This document shows, piece by piece, positions 1 through 9,475 of a stretch of DNA of 64,000 nucleotides; position 1 is the first letter of the stretch, and every line of letters starts with the position of its first letter. Made by a program: the position numbers and the translations under genes. Origin of the DNA: Planctomycetia bacterium (GTDB taxonomy: Bacteria > Planctomycetota > Planctomycetia > Pirellulales > Thermoguttaceae); NCBI GenBank assembly GCA_030537455.1, contig JAUNMR010000012.1, forward strand, positions 39,045-103,044, in the 5' to 3' direction. The notes under the pieces were generated by a model. That model saw only the letters and a list, made by a program, of their open reading frames with translations, was not told the DNA's origin and searched no databases.

Positions 1-2042
1 TCCTCAATGAGTTTGACAATATCCGGGTTTCTGTCGGTCGCAGGGGGAATTGCTCTTAAGAAACGTAAGACGTCGGATTTTACGAACTTGTGTCGCAGAA
101 TATCGGCACGGTTTCTGGCGTCAAAAAGATTGTTCTCTTCCAAATTCGCCTGACACCAGTTTAGGTAAGTTGGCGATAAGTCGACCGACACAGTGGAACT
201 GGCGCCGCCGGCGGCTGCGTAGACCGTAAATGCGCCGGAGTAACAGAAGAGATTCAGAACCCTTTTCCCTTGCGCTTCATTCTGTACCTTTTTACGCGTG
301 AGACGGTGGTCGAGAAATAGTCCGACGTCGAGGTAGTCCGTCATATTACATAAAAAAGTGAGTCCGCCTTCGTGTACGCGCACTACACGCCCCGACTCTT
401 GTAGCTTTTCGTACTGAGAATGCCCGGATTGACGCGCGCGACGCTTGAGGAAGACGTCCTCCGGCATAACGCCGACGACCTCCGCGGCCTTTTCAACCAT
501 TTTGTCCAGCCATAGGCGATGCGCGCCGATATTACGCCCGTCCGGTCGTTCATACTCAGCAATGTGTAGCCATTTTCCCTCAAAAATATCAATGGCAAAT
601 GGCGCTTCTGGCAAATCCTTGTCATAGAGACGATAACATGTGACGCCACGTGAGGGATAGCGTCGCAGGTGGCGCACACGATTGGCTAGGCAACGTCCGA
701 ACTCCTGGATCTGTCGTTGGGCGTTGGCGTCAAGTCCGGCAAAAGCTGGGGTTATGGCAGGTATTTCATCAGCGGTAGCGCCGTTTTGGTCGATAGCGTC
801 GCTAGGAATGAACTTAGAGTCGTCGGATTCGTCAATGGAGGAGCGCGTGCGATCTTGAAGCGTGGAGACGAACTGTGTTGAGTTCTCAACTTCTGGATTC
901 TTAGGCGTTTGTGGCGGTTTGGGACCGAGATATTGCAGGTAGACGCACTCGATTCGGCTATTATAGAGTTTCCGTCGTCTTGTGGCTTCTTGACCAATCA
1001 TTGACTCGAAATCGAGCCAGTCCGTAAAAATAAAGTGGCTCCAGGTAGGTAATCTCGAGAGCACAGCCGGTATCGATTCATAGAGTGAGCGTAGTTGCTG
1101 TGTTTCGCCTAACCGGTCACCGTAGGGCGGATTGCAAATAATGCATCCGTATTCCCTTGGGTCGTTTAGGTCGGCAAAGTCCCTCTGGTAGAAGACGACG
1201 TCCTCTTCGACTCCGGCTAGCGTCGCGTGTTGACGCGCGTATTGTAACGCCTGCGCGTCGAGATCAGAGCCGTGAATTTTCTCTTTTAAGGGGGGCAAAA
1301 TGAGGTCTTGCGCCTCTTCTCGCGCTTCTTTCCAGAGGTGTTCGTCAATCACGGGCCATCCCTGAGCGTCGAAGACACGTTTTAGACCGGGCGCTATATT
1401 GCGCGCTATCATAGCCGCTTCGATCGGGATCGTGCCGGAAGCGCAGAAGGGATCGAGAAGAGGTCGTTCCGGTCGCCATACCGATAGTTGCACCAGACCG
1501 CTTGCGATCGTTTCGCGTAAGGGCGCGACAACGTTCATCTTGCGATACCCTCGACGATGCAGACCACGCCCGGTGGAGTCGAGGGTAATCATGGCGTGGT
1601 TCTTCAGTAGTGAAATCTCCACGGTATATTGCGGACCGTCCTCCGGCAAGGACGTTAGCTTCCACACGCGCATGAGTCGATCGACAATCGCTTTTTTGAC
1701 GGTGCGTTGTAGAGCAGGCACGCTTGTGATCTTCGAGCGAACCGAGCGTCCCTCAACGAGAAAGGACGCGTTTTTGGGAGCCCAATTTTCCCACTCGATT
1801 TCTCTCACGGCGTCGAAGATGACGTCGAAATCGTCGAGTACGTCGAACTCCGCCATAACGACGAGAACTTTACCAGCACAGCGCAACCAAAGATTGGCCT
1901 TCACTAAGTCTTTGAACTGCCCCTCAAAGAAGGTTCGCCCCGGACTAGCGTCGGAGTTTTTCGGCGCGTAACCGAGTTTACGTAGCTCCGAGGAGACGAC
2001 CGATTCTAGGCCCATTGTCGACGTGGCGATGAAGCGTAGCAT
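1..2042 (-). CDS. rlmKL: Bifunctional 23S rRNA methyltransferase RlmKL, 3' end beyond window
   Basis: Reading the minus strand from ATG at 2042 gives an open frame of about 680 codons that runs off the left edge without a stop, so the C-terminus is missing. The N-terminus (residues 1-165) is THUMP-like. A first SAM methyltransferase domain shows DPFCASGT (197-204) and the base-methylation motif NPPYG (304-308), as in RlmL (m2G2445). After a variable linker (about 365-400) a second domain carries LNLFCYSGAFT, as in RlmK (m7G2069). The fused order matches the gamma-proteobacterial RlmKL protein. It acts in the cytoplasm on 23S rRNA during 50S assembly. A later start at Met10 is possible; no Shine-Dalgarno is obvious. 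The family call is strong; the guanine positions are transferred from E. coli. Confidence 0.88.
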   Translation of the reverse strand, partial: MLRFIATSTMGLESVVSSELRKLGYAPKNSDASPGRTFFEGQFKDLVKANLWLRCAGKVLVVMAEFDVLDDFDVIFDAVREIEWENWAPKNASFLVEGRSVRSKITSVPALQRTVKKAIVDRLMRVWKLTSLPEDGPQYTVEISLLKNHAMITLDSTGRGLHRRGYRKMNVVAPLRETIASGLVQLSVWRPERPLLDPFCASGTIPIEAAMIARNIAPGLKRVFDAQGWPVIDEHLWKEAREEAQDLILPPLKEKIHGSDLDAQALQYARQHATLAGVEEDVVFYQRDFADLNDPREYGCIICNPPYGDRLGETQQLRSLYESIPAVLSRLPTWSHFIFTDWLDFESMIGQEATRRRKLYNSRIECVYLQYLGPKPPQTPKNPEVENSTQFVSTLQDRTRSSIDESDDSKFIPSDAIDQNGATADEIPAITPAFAGLDANAQRQIQEFGRCLANRVRHLRRYPSRGVTCYRLYDKDLPEAPFAIDIFEGKWLHIAEYERPDGRNIGAHRLWLDKMVEKAAEVVGVMPEDVFLKRRARQSGHSQYEKLQESGRVVRVHEGGLTFLCNMTDYLDVGLFLDHRLTRKKVQNEAQGKRVLNLFCYSGAFTVYAAAGGASSTVSVDLSPTYLNWCQANLEENNLFDARNRADILRHKFVKSDVLRFLRAIPPATDRNPDIVKLIE

Positions 2043-2090
2043 GAGGAATCAATATTGCAAAAGCGAGGAGGTGAGAGTTAATAATCAAAA

Positions 2091-2130
2091 TGGCGCGCGT
2101 CTGTTGACCTTAGTCGTAAGACTCGCGCCA
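2091..2130 (-). terminator. Hairpin downstream of fhs
   Basis: TGGCGCG (2091-2097) pairs with CGCGCCA (2124-2130). On the minus strand the stem is followed by a short T-containing stretch (CCATTTTGATT). It sits between the fhs stop and the rlmKL start, so it probably ends fhs transcripts. Confidence 0.45.
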
Positions 2131-2156
2131 CGAAAGTTATTGTATAAAGGACGTCG

Positions 2157-3845
2157 TTAGAAGAGTCCGACGACGTCGCCGTTTTCGTTGATATCGATGA
2201 ATTCGGCGGCGGGAACCTTCGGTAACCCCGGCGCGGCGATAATATCGCCTGTCATAACGACCAGGAAGCCGGCGCCCGCGCTCCAACGCACTTCTCGCAC
2301 ATTGAGTTCGAAGTTTTCCGGGGCGCCAATGAGTTTGGGATCCGCAGAGAAGGAGTACTGCGTCTTAGAGATACACACCGGCAGTTTTGCACAACCTAGG
2401 TCATTGAGTTGTGCAATTTGCTTTTCCGCCTGCGTGGTATAACTAACGGAGTCGGCGCGGTAAATCTCTTTTGCGACGGTTGAGATTTTCTCCTTAATAG
2501 AAAGCTCGTCGCTATATAACGGCTGGAACGAACTCTCGGGGTGTGCCTCAACGGTCTGGACGACCTTATTTGCCAGTTCAATGGCGCCTTGTCCTCCGTC
2601 TTTCCAGTGAGTGGCACAGGCGAATGGGACGCCGAGTTTTTCGCAACGCTCTTGCACAAGCTTGATTTCCTCGAGGGCGTCGGTTTCGAATTTGTTCAAC
2701 GCCACGAGCGTCGGGATATTGTATTTTCTCACATTGGCGATGTGTCTTTCGAGGTTGGCGAGACCTTTTTCAACGGCGTTGCAGTTAACGACGTCTAGTT
2801 CGCTCTTGGGCGCTCCACCGTGGAATTTGAGCGCACGCACGGTCGCCACAAGCACGGTCAGGTGCGGTTTAAGACCGGTTTTACGGCACTTGATATCGAA
2901 GAATTTTTCCGCGCCGAGATCTGCGCCGAACCCCGCCTCGGTAATGACGTAATCGGCAAATTTCAACGCAGTCTTTGTCGCAACGACGCTATTGCACCCG
3001 TGCGCGATATTTGCGAATGGACCGCCGTGGACAAATGCCGGACTGCCCTCGAGGGTTTGCACGAGGTTCGGATTGATCGCGTTCTTCATGAGGACAGTCA
3101 TTGCGCCACGCGCCTTGAGGTCGTTTGCGGTGACCGGCGCGCCCGAATGGTTGAATCCGACGACAACGTTTCCGAGTCTTTCGCGCAGGTCAAATAGGTC
3201 GTCACTGAGGCAGAGAATCGCCATGATTTCCGAGGCCGCGGTGATAATAAATGAACTCTCACGTGGAATGGAGTTTGCCACTCCCCCAAGCCCCAGAACG
3301 ATCTGACGCAACGCGCGTTCATTCACGTCCAGCGTGCGTCCCCAGGTGATACGCCTTGGATCTAACCCCAACGCGTTACCGTGATGCAGTGAGTTGTCGA
3401 CCATTGCGGCGAGGAGATTGTGCGCGGAGGTAACAGCGTGGAAGTCTCCGTTGAAGTGCAGGTTGACGTCTTCCATCGGGGCAATTTGTGCATACCCACC
3501 GCCAGCGGCTCCTCCCTTGACGCCAAAGCACGGACCGAGCGACGGTTCGCGCAGACACAGGCACGCGTTCTTTTGCAGGCGATTCATGGCGTCGCACAGA
3601 CCGATACTCACGGTTGTTTTTCCCTCTCCGGCAGGGGTCGGGTTGATCGCGGAGACAAGGATGAGCTTTGCGTCGGGCTTGGCGTCGTAGCCTTTGAGCG
3701 CGTCGAGCGAGACCTTGGCTTTGTATGAGCCGTAGAGCTCCAATGCGTCGTTCGGCAGTCCAAGGCGTTCAGCGACTTGGACAATAGGTTTGAGAGCAGT
3801 GTTACGAGCGATTTCTACGTCGGAGGGAATGGAACGTGTAACCAT
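2157..3845 (-). CDS. fhs: Formate--tetrahydrofolate ligase
   Basis: This 562-residue protein has the full length of the family (about 555-560). It carries the family P-loop [11 protein letters not shown] at residues 68-78 and conserved blocks such as [17 protein letters not shown] and [11 protein letters not shown]. It makes 10-formyl-THF from formate, THF and ATP in the cytoplasm, feeding purine synthesis, initiator-tRNA formylation or the methyl branch of C1 metabolism. Methionyl-tRNA formyltransferase, a user of 10-formyl-THF, lies at 59 kb in the same window. It is probably monocistronic: its own hairpin follows, and a 262-bp spacer precedes it. The start ATG at 3845 lacks a clear Shine-Dalgarno. 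Confidence 0.97.
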   Translation of the reverse strand: MVTRSIPSDVEIARNTALKPIVQVAERLGLPNDALELYGSYKAKVSLDALKGYDAKPDAKLILVSAINPTPAGEGKTTVSIGLCDAMNRLQKNACLCLREPSLGPCFGVKGGAAGGGYAQIAPMEDVNLHFNGDFHAVTSAHNLLAAMVDNSLHHGNALGLDPRRITWGRTLDVNERALRQIVLGLGGVANSIPRESSFIITAASEIMAILCLSDDLFDLRERLGNVVVGFNHSGAPVTANDLKARGAMTVLMKNAINPNLVQTLEGSPAFVHGGPFANIAHGCNSVVATKTALKFADYVITEAGFGADLGAEKFFDIKCRKTGLKPHLTVLVATVRALKFHGGAPKSELDVVNCNAVEKGLANLERHIANVRKYNIPTLVALNKFETDALEEIKLVQERCEKLGVPFACATHWKDGGQGAIELANKVVQTVEAHPESSFQPLYSDELSIKEKISTVAKEIYRADSVSYTTQAEKQIAQLNDLGCAKLPVCISKTQYSFSADPKLIGAPENFELNVREVRWSAGAGFLVVMTGDIIAAPGLPKVPAAEFIDINENGDVVGLF

Positions 3846-4107
3846 GAGCGCGGTAGTATCAGTAAGCTATTAGAATAAGGTTGGTCATTTGGGGACAAGA
3901 TTAACCGTCTCCAAATAAGATGCTGAAGACACGTTACTTGCTGGTTCCCCTATTTTACCACGCTAATTACTTTCGACAAGTTACCGCCAGGTTTTAGAGC
4001 CAAAGCGCCAGGAAAAGATCGAAGGGGCTTATAGGCGGTAAATGGAGTCGATAGCGTGTTAAGCAGATATAGAACAAGACTCAGCAGGCGTTATGGCGTC
4101 TTTATGT

Positions 4108-5352
4108 TTATGGTTCTATGTCGGTCCAGTTAGAGAGGAGTACGTTTTTGACGTTCTCCTCGCCAGACTCATAAGTGAGTCCTCTACATTCCTTGGAGTA
4201 ATTAACGACGTTAGTAATGATTGAATCGGTCAATGAGCCGGCGATCAAAACGGCGTGACGCGCTTTCGAAGCGACATTGCGGACAATGACGGCGCTAGCG
4301 TCGCCCAGTGGAGTCACGCCGCCCCATGCGGGGTTCGAGTCGCCGATTCGAATTGTCGCGCGGTCGACAACGCCAACGGGCGAAGAGTCGACGACGCCGT
4401 CGATAATGACATTAGACAGTTTAATCCCAGAAGCGTTGAGGAGTCGCACGATTTGATGACCTCCGGCGGCATAGCCGTTCACGTTGCGAATGACGATATT
4501 GTCAACACTTAGGTCTTCCTCTTCGGAGTAATCACAAACTTCGGTGGATTGTAACTGACCTCCTGACTTCGTTTGGGGATTAATTGCGGTAATAGCCACC
4601 AGGTCGTCGCCCGTGTGACCGGAGATTCCGTCGATCACAATATTATGACACCCCTTGCGTAGATCGACGCCGTCGACATTGAGGACTTTTTCCATTCTTC
4701 CGTCAATTTCCCTTGTCTCGTCAGCTTCGAATCGCAAATGACGTATAACCCCTTCGGAACACTTTTCAAAGGACAAACTCCACGCGTGAGCTTGAATAAA
4801 GGCAATGTTCTCAACCTGAAAGCGACGGACTTTTACGAATAGAAGACCTATATTTCTCCAGTCTCCGGTCTGTGATTCTCCCTCCTTCCCAGCGTCAGTT
4901 CCATAGGTTCGCACGCCGAGCGTTTTAGCGCTGTCGCCCGTGGCGCGTGGGTGATCCGCGCCGAAAAATTCAACCTTGCCAATACCAATGACTCTCAGGT
5001 TTTCAATTGCCTCGACCTTCTCAATGCCGATCCCGGCATTAGCGCTACGGATGAAATTATCACGACACTTGTCGGATAATTTGACAGTACAGTTTTCAAA
5101 GTATATCGTGGTGTTTGCAGGTAGGAGAATGGCGCGATCCAAGAGCCAATAATCTCGATTAGCCTCGTCGTCTGGACGTCTCGCAGGTATATGCACGACG
5201 CCCTGATTGAGCGGCGCAGCGTTCACAGCGGCTTGAATGCGGTCGGAATCGGCGCCTGCGTAATCGTTCGGATTGTTCGAAGGCGTCTGAGCGAGGAGCG
5301 TTTGAAAAGACGCAAGTAGTACTGTCACTAGTGTTAGAAGAACGTGTTTCAT
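4108..5352 (-). CDS. Secreted right-handed beta-helix protein, pectate-lyase/GH28-like
   Basis: The 414-residue protein starts with a clear signal peptide (MKHVLLTLVTVLLASFQTLLA, then QTPSNN). It continues with the pectate-lyase superfamily entry pattern 'ADSDRIQAAVNAA...GVVHIPARR' near residues 35-60 and then short N/I/V-rich coils such as NIVIRNVNGYAAGGHQIV and IKLSNVIIDGV. This pattern is typical of a right-handed parallel beta-helix, probably acting on a polysaccharide in the periplasm or outside the cell. I could not place the GH28 NTD/DD/HG/RIK signature with certainty, so GH28 versus a polysaccharide lyase or epimerase-like fold stays open. An AAGAG Shine-Dalgarno-like motif precedes ATG at 5352. 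Confidence 0.75.
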   Translation of the reverse strand: MKHVLLTLVTVLLASFQTLLAQTPSNNPNDYAGADSDRIQAAVNAAPLNQGVVHIPARRPDDEANRDYWLLDRAILLPANTTIYFENCTVKLSDKCRDNFIRSANAGIGIEKVEAIENLRVIGIGKVEFFGADHPRATGDSAKTLGVRTYGTDAGKEGESQTGDWRNIGLLFVKVRRFQVENIAFIQAHAWSLSFEKCSEGVIRHLRFEADETREIDGRMEKVLNVDGVDLRKGCHNIVIDGISGHTGDDLVAITAINPQTKSGGQLQSTEVCDYSEEEDLSVDNIVIRNVNGYAAGGHQIVRLLNASGIKLSNVIIDGVVDSSPVGVVDRATIRIGDSNPAWGGVTPLGDASAVIVRNVASKARHAVLIAGSLTDSIITNVVNYSKECRGLTYESGEENVKNVLLSNWTDIEP

Positions 5353-5713
5353 TTATTCTCTTGTGATTAGTAGTTTAGGTTCATATCGTAGTACTTTGTT
5401 AGCGCTCCATGAAGATTCGCGGGTTGGTAATGCAAAGCGAATTAATCCCATCTGTCAACTTGATTGGAATCAAACGCTTACCGTGAATGCAAAAGGAGCA
5501 GTCTAGCATAAGACTATTATCGAGTTGACGTCGTTGTTCAATCGTAAGGGAATTAATACCCGAAGGCTCGTGTGTGGCGACGCCATGCCTTGGCGCCGGC
5601 GTCTAACAGTTTTTTTGGGCGTCATGAGACGAAGTCTGGCGTCCAGTCGCCTCGTGTTATTACATTTATGTAATAAATAAACCATGAGGTTTTCACCAAT
5701 AAACAGTTATGGT
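5353..5713. other. Intergenic region with two inverted repeats and a T-tract hairpin
   Basis: No convincing gene is seen; a 60-codon minus frame (5503-5685) is Arg-rich and has no family features. The stretch holds a hairpin GACGCC (5579-5584)/GGCGTC (5598-5603) followed by seven T on the plus strand at 5610-5616, the AT-rich palindrome at 5657-5676 and a stem-loop at 5676-5718. The promoter of the beta-helix gene should also lie here, but I see no clean match. Confidence 0.5.
5657..5676. repeat. AT-rich perfect palindrome
   Basis: TTATTACAT-TT-ATGTAATAA is a perfect inverted repeat with a 2-nt centre. It lies 38 bp beyond the stop of the glycosyltransferase gene, on the upstream side of the beta-helix gene. 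It could be an operator for a dimeric regulator or part of a terminator region. Confidence 0.5.
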
Positions 5714-5718
5714 TTATT
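5676..5718 (-). terminator. Stem-loop overlapping the glycosyltransferase stop codon
   Basis: AATAAACCAT (5676-5685) pairs with ATGGTTTATT (5709-5718). The right arm contains the TAA stop of the 812-residue membrane protein (5714-5716). It is an AT-rich 10-bp stem, so it would be a weak terminator; it could instead protect the 3' end. Confidence 0.35.
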
Positions 5719-8152
5719 CTTCGCGGACTCGGTATAGTCGACGAGTCTCTAATCTACTAATGTCCTGTTGCTTCATTCCCAAGGCTTTTGCCTCCTCTTC
5801 AAATGGCTCAATAATTTTTCTTTGCTCCATATCGAGAAGCAATGACCGAGTGATATCGTCGTTATTAAAACCATAATTACCAGGACTTCGGAATCTTTCT
5901 ATCTCGGCAAAGTCGACATAGATGAATCTTACGTTCATTTTCAACAAACGTTCTCTTGCGATTTCGGGTTCGTTAATATCAATTACTTTTCCACTTCTAT
6001 TGCGTATGAATAGTCCCTGTAGTGCGTTCATGAGGGGCGAGTCGTTCCAGCACGTGGAGTAAAGGACGTTCGCGCGGAAGGCGGCGGCTTTTGCGTCTCC
6101 GATTAGAAGTATGCATTTGGGATTATCCGGGTCATTCTGATTCTCCAATAGGTAAGGATGGTCGTTGAGATAGATCGCGGCGTTTTCAAATCGCTTGTCG
6201 TCGTGCTCAAGAGCGGTTAAAGACGCTAAACGCCCCTGTCCAATAAGATCGATGAGCAGACCAGAGTAGAGAATCGCAATCGCCGCGACGGTAAAGGTCG
6301 TAACTCTTAAGACCAATGAGCGCGTCGCCATTGCACGAGCGAGCCATACGCCTAAGAGAAGCGCGGCGATCGGACTGACCGGTAGTAGAAAGCGATTGAG
6401 TCGATGCGTCAAGAGGAACCATGCACACCAGTATAGCGCTTGGAGTAGACAGAGGGTTGTGAGTAAGCGTTGAGCGTCAGCTTGGGGATTGGTTTTACAC
6501 GCAAGTCGACGCCCAATCATCGTCGCCAAGGCAATCACGAGACCCGTGTAAACGAAGAGGTAGAAGGGCGATAGGTAATCGTCTTTCCAGCAGGTCTTCG
6601 CGACGGCGTCAGCGAGAGCTTTGAGATTGTACGAACTAGCAGAATGGGCGCGCCGCCACCGTTCGTTGAGCTCATTGTTCCAGTATCCTTGGGAATCGCC
6701 AAAGATAGAGTAGGCTAGAGGATAGACTGGATTACCAGTAGCACGGTAGTTCTTTAAATAACAAGCGCCGCCAAGCGTCGCCGCAATGAGGACGAATAAG
6801 AGCGTTAGCGCACATGTATGTTTGAAAGGGAGTCTGTATGTACCGACTTCGGTAGAGTTGGCTGGCGAAGCCATGTCGACGCTAGTTTTCAAAGTCGCGC
6901 GAACCGGGCATATGCACAGAAGTAGAAATGCCAAAGTGGTCGGTAAGGCGATAAAGACGACGCTGGTGTACTTTACCGCGCAGGCAAAGGCGACGAACAC
7001 GCCTAGTATCAGGGCAAGCGTAGCGTAAGATTTGACGCTGCTAGTACGCTGCTGCAGAAAGATTGCCAGTAAGTACAGGATCGCCATGATCGCGAGCGCT
7101 AAGGACGACTCGTTCAGACTACTTGACGCGACAACGAATAGATTGGGAAAAGACAAGAAGAGCAATGCGCTCCACAGTGACGCTGTTCTGTCTTTTGGGA
7201 AGAACCTCCTGGCAAACAGTAGCGTTCCGTATGCAGTCAGTAGGATCTGGAAGTTCAATAAGGTCTTACCGACCAGGTAGCCAATACGCAACTGATTGTC
7301 TGGCGAGAAGTTGCAGAACTTCGCGAGGTTAAGTCCCAGTACAAAGTTCATCTCGGCGCCCAGGGGCATATTGAGGTAGACGTTATGTGTGGAGAAGACG
7401 ATTTTTCCGGATTCAAAGATTTCGCGAGCGCCCTGTAGGTGATACTCCAATGCGTCGTACTCAAAGGTCGGTTGCGACGAGGCGAAGACGTAGAAGGACG
7501 CAAAGAGCGCAAGGACGCATGCAAGTAATTTCGGCATAACGCCTTGGAGTCGTTGAGACAACGGTCGGGACGTGGCGTTGATTGCGGCGGACGTTGTAGA
7601 ATCTTGAGCGCTAACGCCGTGTGAATCTGTTAACGTTTTGTCGGTTTGACTTCGTGATTTATGACTCCTTATTGTTTGCACTATCCACAGAAGGAGTCCG
7701 ACGACCAGTAGAATTGCACACGCAAGATTAACGTCGCCACAGACTCCCGCATAACATCCTCCACATGCGAGTATAGCATAGCCGAACGTGGAGGCAAAGA
7801 ACGCGCGTTCGCATGAGCTGAGCTGGAAACGTTTGAAGAGTATGTTGACAATGATCCTTCCCACGCCTAGTAGCGCTAGAAACGCCAGCGCCGCGAGTAC
7901 AAGACTTATCAAACGTTCGCCCTTATACGGTTCTTTTGGCAGGTCAATACCAAACCAGACGTCGTGTGCAAAGTCATTGTCCAACGGAGCAAGTAGGAAC
8001 AATAAGTTTTTGGACGTGGAACCGAGGGAATGTATCGGTCGCGTCAAAAAGAAAGCTAAGCCCAGTAGAATGATGGCGGCGATAGCGAGCGCGAGTAGCC
8101 CACGCGCTAGACCTTTTTCTTCGGCGTTGTTGGACGGTAGTGGCTGTGACAT
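5714..8152 (-). CDS. Polytopic GT39/GT83-like glycosyltransferase
   Basis: This 812-residue integral membrane protein has about a dozen hydrophobic segments (first at 16-36, 83-105 and 120-160). After a hydrophilic insert (165-205) a loop carries TFEYDALEYH (D233), resembling the acidic first-loop motif of GT-C transferases such as PMT/ArnT (GT39/GT83). It ends in a soluble domain of about 160 residues. GT-C enzymes use polyprenyl-phosphate sugars and act on the outer face of the cytoplasmic membrane. Such large proteins are common in planctomycetes, usually with unknown acceptors. No glycan-assembly genes are adjacent, so the substrate cannot be named. Confidence 0.68.
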   Translation of the reverse strand: MSQPLPSNNAEEKGLARGLLALAIAAIILLGLAFFLTRPIHSLGSTSKNLLFLLAPLDNDFAHDVWFGIDLPKEPYKGERLISLVLAALAFLALLGVGRIIVNILFKRFQLSSCERAFFASTFGYAILACGGCYAGVCGDVNLACAILLVVGLLLWIVQTIRSHKSRSQTDKTLTDSHGVSAQDSTTSAAINATSRPLSQRLQGVMPKLLACVLALFASFYVFASSQPTFEYDALEYHLQGAREIFESGKIVFSTHNVYLNMPLGAEMNFVLGLNLAKFCNFSPDNQLRIGYLVGKTLLNFQILLTAYGTLLFARRFFPKDRTASLWSALLFLSFPNLFVVASSSLNESSLALAIMAILYLLAIFLQQRTSSVKSYATLALILGVFVAFACAVKYTSVVFIALPTTLAFLLLCICPVRATLKTSVDMASPANSTEVGTYRLPFKHTCALTLLFVLIAATLGGACYLKNYRATGNPVYPLAYSIFGDSQGYWNNELNERWRRAHSASSYNLKALADAVAKTCWKDDYLSPFYLFVYTGLVIALATMIGRRLACKTNPQADAQRLLTTLCLLQALYWCAWFLLTHRLNRFLLPVSPIAALLLGVWLARAMATRSLVLRVTTFTVAAIAILYSGLLIDLIGQGRLASLTALEHDDKRFENAAIYLNDHPYLLENQNDPDNPKCILLIGDAKAAAFRANVLYSTCWNDSPLMNALQGLFIRNRSGKVIDINEPEIARERLLKMNVRFIYVDFAEIERFRSPGNYGFNNDDITRSLLLDMEQRKIIEPFEEEAKALGMKQQDISRLETRRLYRVREE

Positions 8153-8192
8153 TGCGATATTATGGCAAATAAGCGTCGATTAACGTGCACAG

Positions 8193-8222
8193 TTGACGAG
8201 CAACCTATCGCAATGATATACT
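8193..8222 (+). promoter_or_regulatory. Sigma70-like promoter
   Basis: TTGACG (8193-8198), an 18-nt spacer and TATACT (8217-8222) lie about 100 bp before the thioredoxin-like gene. It faces away from the divergent glycosyltransferase gene. Confidence 0.55.
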
Positions 8223-8320
8223 AAAGTCGCATGAAAGTACAGACGACGCGTGTGTAAAAGGTATCGTGCGTCGTTTTCGCGCGTGTTTCAATGCACTGTT
8301 GGTTCCATCAGGAGAACGTT

Positions 8321-9238
8321 ATGACACACAGATCCTTTGAGCGCCTCGTTGCCTTTTTGGCGCTACTATGCGCGTGTTCGTTTATGGTTGACAGTAATAT
8401 ATCGGCGCAAGAGTCGTCTGACGCGACGTCATCGTCGGTGGACGTCGACCAAGCTTCCGCCGGTTCACCCTGTTATGTAAATGAGGACGGCGAGTTGGTT
8501 TGTGAAGCGCCAGCGGCGGTAGAATCAACCGAAGCGGAAGTCGCTAAGCCAGCGATCGATTTAACCACACAGCCCTGGCTGGTGGAGAGCGCTAATCTTC
8601 CGGCAAACCACCCCGCGCTTAAGCGCGAACACATGATCTGGGCAGACTCCAACCTCTGGGTTGCCATTGACGATATTATCGACGGTATTCCCGTGGAAAA
8701 ATGGTTGACCCAATCTCCGACGCCCGAGGATCTGGCGGGTAAATACGTCCTCGTGGAAGTTTGGGCGACCTGGTGCCCTCCGTGCCGTCGTTCTCTCCCG
8801 TATCTGAACTACATTGCGGGGAAATATAAGGACGATTTGGTTGTCGTCTCAATCTGCGAAATGGATGAGAACGCGATTCGTAATATGCCCGGTCCGGGTT
8901 TGAATATTTTCGAGCTGAATTACTTTGCCGCGGTCGATACCGGTCGTCGCTTTGCGAATAAATTAGGCGTCTATGGCATTCCTCACGCCGTTCTGCTAGA
9001 GCCAACTATTGGCGGGGTCGTTTGGGAAGGCATGCCGACCCTGCCTCGCTACGAACTTGACGATAAGAAGCTTGAAAAATTCTTCTCAATCGGCCACAAA
9101 CTCAAGGAGGCCGGCCGCCTTCCAGAGAAATCTCCGATACGCTTTGTCGTGTCCGAGCCGACGGCAGAGGATCGTGCGTCGCGTCGTCGCGTTAGTAGCA
9201 AGGACGTTGAGGAGACCGTTGGCGCCCCGAGTCTGTAA
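8321..9238 (+). CDS. Secreted TlpA/thioredoxin-like protein
   Basis: The preferred start is ATG 8321, with AGGAG just upstream at 8310-8314, giving 305 residues; an in-frame ATG at 8291 has no such site. The leader (MTHRSFERLVAFLALLCACS...ISAQ) looks like a signal peptide. An acidic Ser/Ala linker follows. The thioredoxin fold carries W-C-P-P-C with cysteines at about 152 and 155, plus the cis-Pro region GVYGIPHAVLL. It is probably a periplasmic thiol-disulfide protein of the TlpA/ResA type, reducing exported proteins or apocytochromes. The window contains a di-heme protein (28.7 kb) but no cytochrome maturation genes, so the partner is unknown. A hairpin terminator follows. Confidence 0.85.
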   Translation: MTHRSFERLVAFLALLCACSFMVDSNISAQESSDATSSSVDVDQASAGSPCYVNEDGELVCEAPAAVESTEAEVAKPAIDLTTQPWLVESANLPANHPALKREHMIWADSNLWVAIDDIIDGIPVEKWLTQSPTPEDLAGKYVLVEVWATWCPPCRRSLPYLNYIAGKYKDDLVVVSICEMDENAIRNMPGPGLNIFELNYFAAVDTGRRFANKLGVYGIPHAVLLEPTIGGVVWEGMPTLPRYELDDKKLEKFFSIGHKLKEAGRLPEKSPIRFVVSEPTAEDRASRRRVSSKDVEETVGAPSL

Positions 9239-9250
9239 GCTTGAACTACT

Positions 9251-9298
9251 CGTGCGATCGTGTGAGTAATTACCCCGCGACCGCACGGTTCCTTTTTT
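9251..9298 (+). terminator. Rho-independent terminator
   Basis: CGTGCGATCG (9251-9260) pairs with CGACCGCACG (9278-9287) with one mismatch, followed by CCTTTTTT (9291-9298). It ends the thioredoxin-like gene. Confidence 0.7.
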
Positions 9299-9475
9299 GA
9301 TAGAACATATAGGTCTTTGCTCTCTTTTGCCGGTTAAATCGGCGTTGTTTTCGTCGCGTTTTTTTGTTACCTTTCCCAAAAAGAAGATTGCGCTAATGAC
9401 TGAAGGCGGTAATGTATATTCCTTCGTCAAGGCGCATTGACAACGGTTTCACCTTGTCCATTTTGGAAGATCAAG

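Noticed and set aside
3846..4107. THF riboswitch before fhs
   Set aside because: Only a small stem (TTTGGGGAC 3888-3896 / GTCTCCAAA 3907-3915) is present; the conserved THF aptamer core is not seen.
4318..4350. tRNA-like GGTTCGAGTC string
   Set aside because: It lies inside the beta-helix coding sequence and has no acceptor or anticodon stems around it.
5503..5685. 60-codon minus-strand frame in the spacer
   Set aside because: Arg-rich, no family features, overlaps several inverted repeats and has no Shine-Dalgarno.
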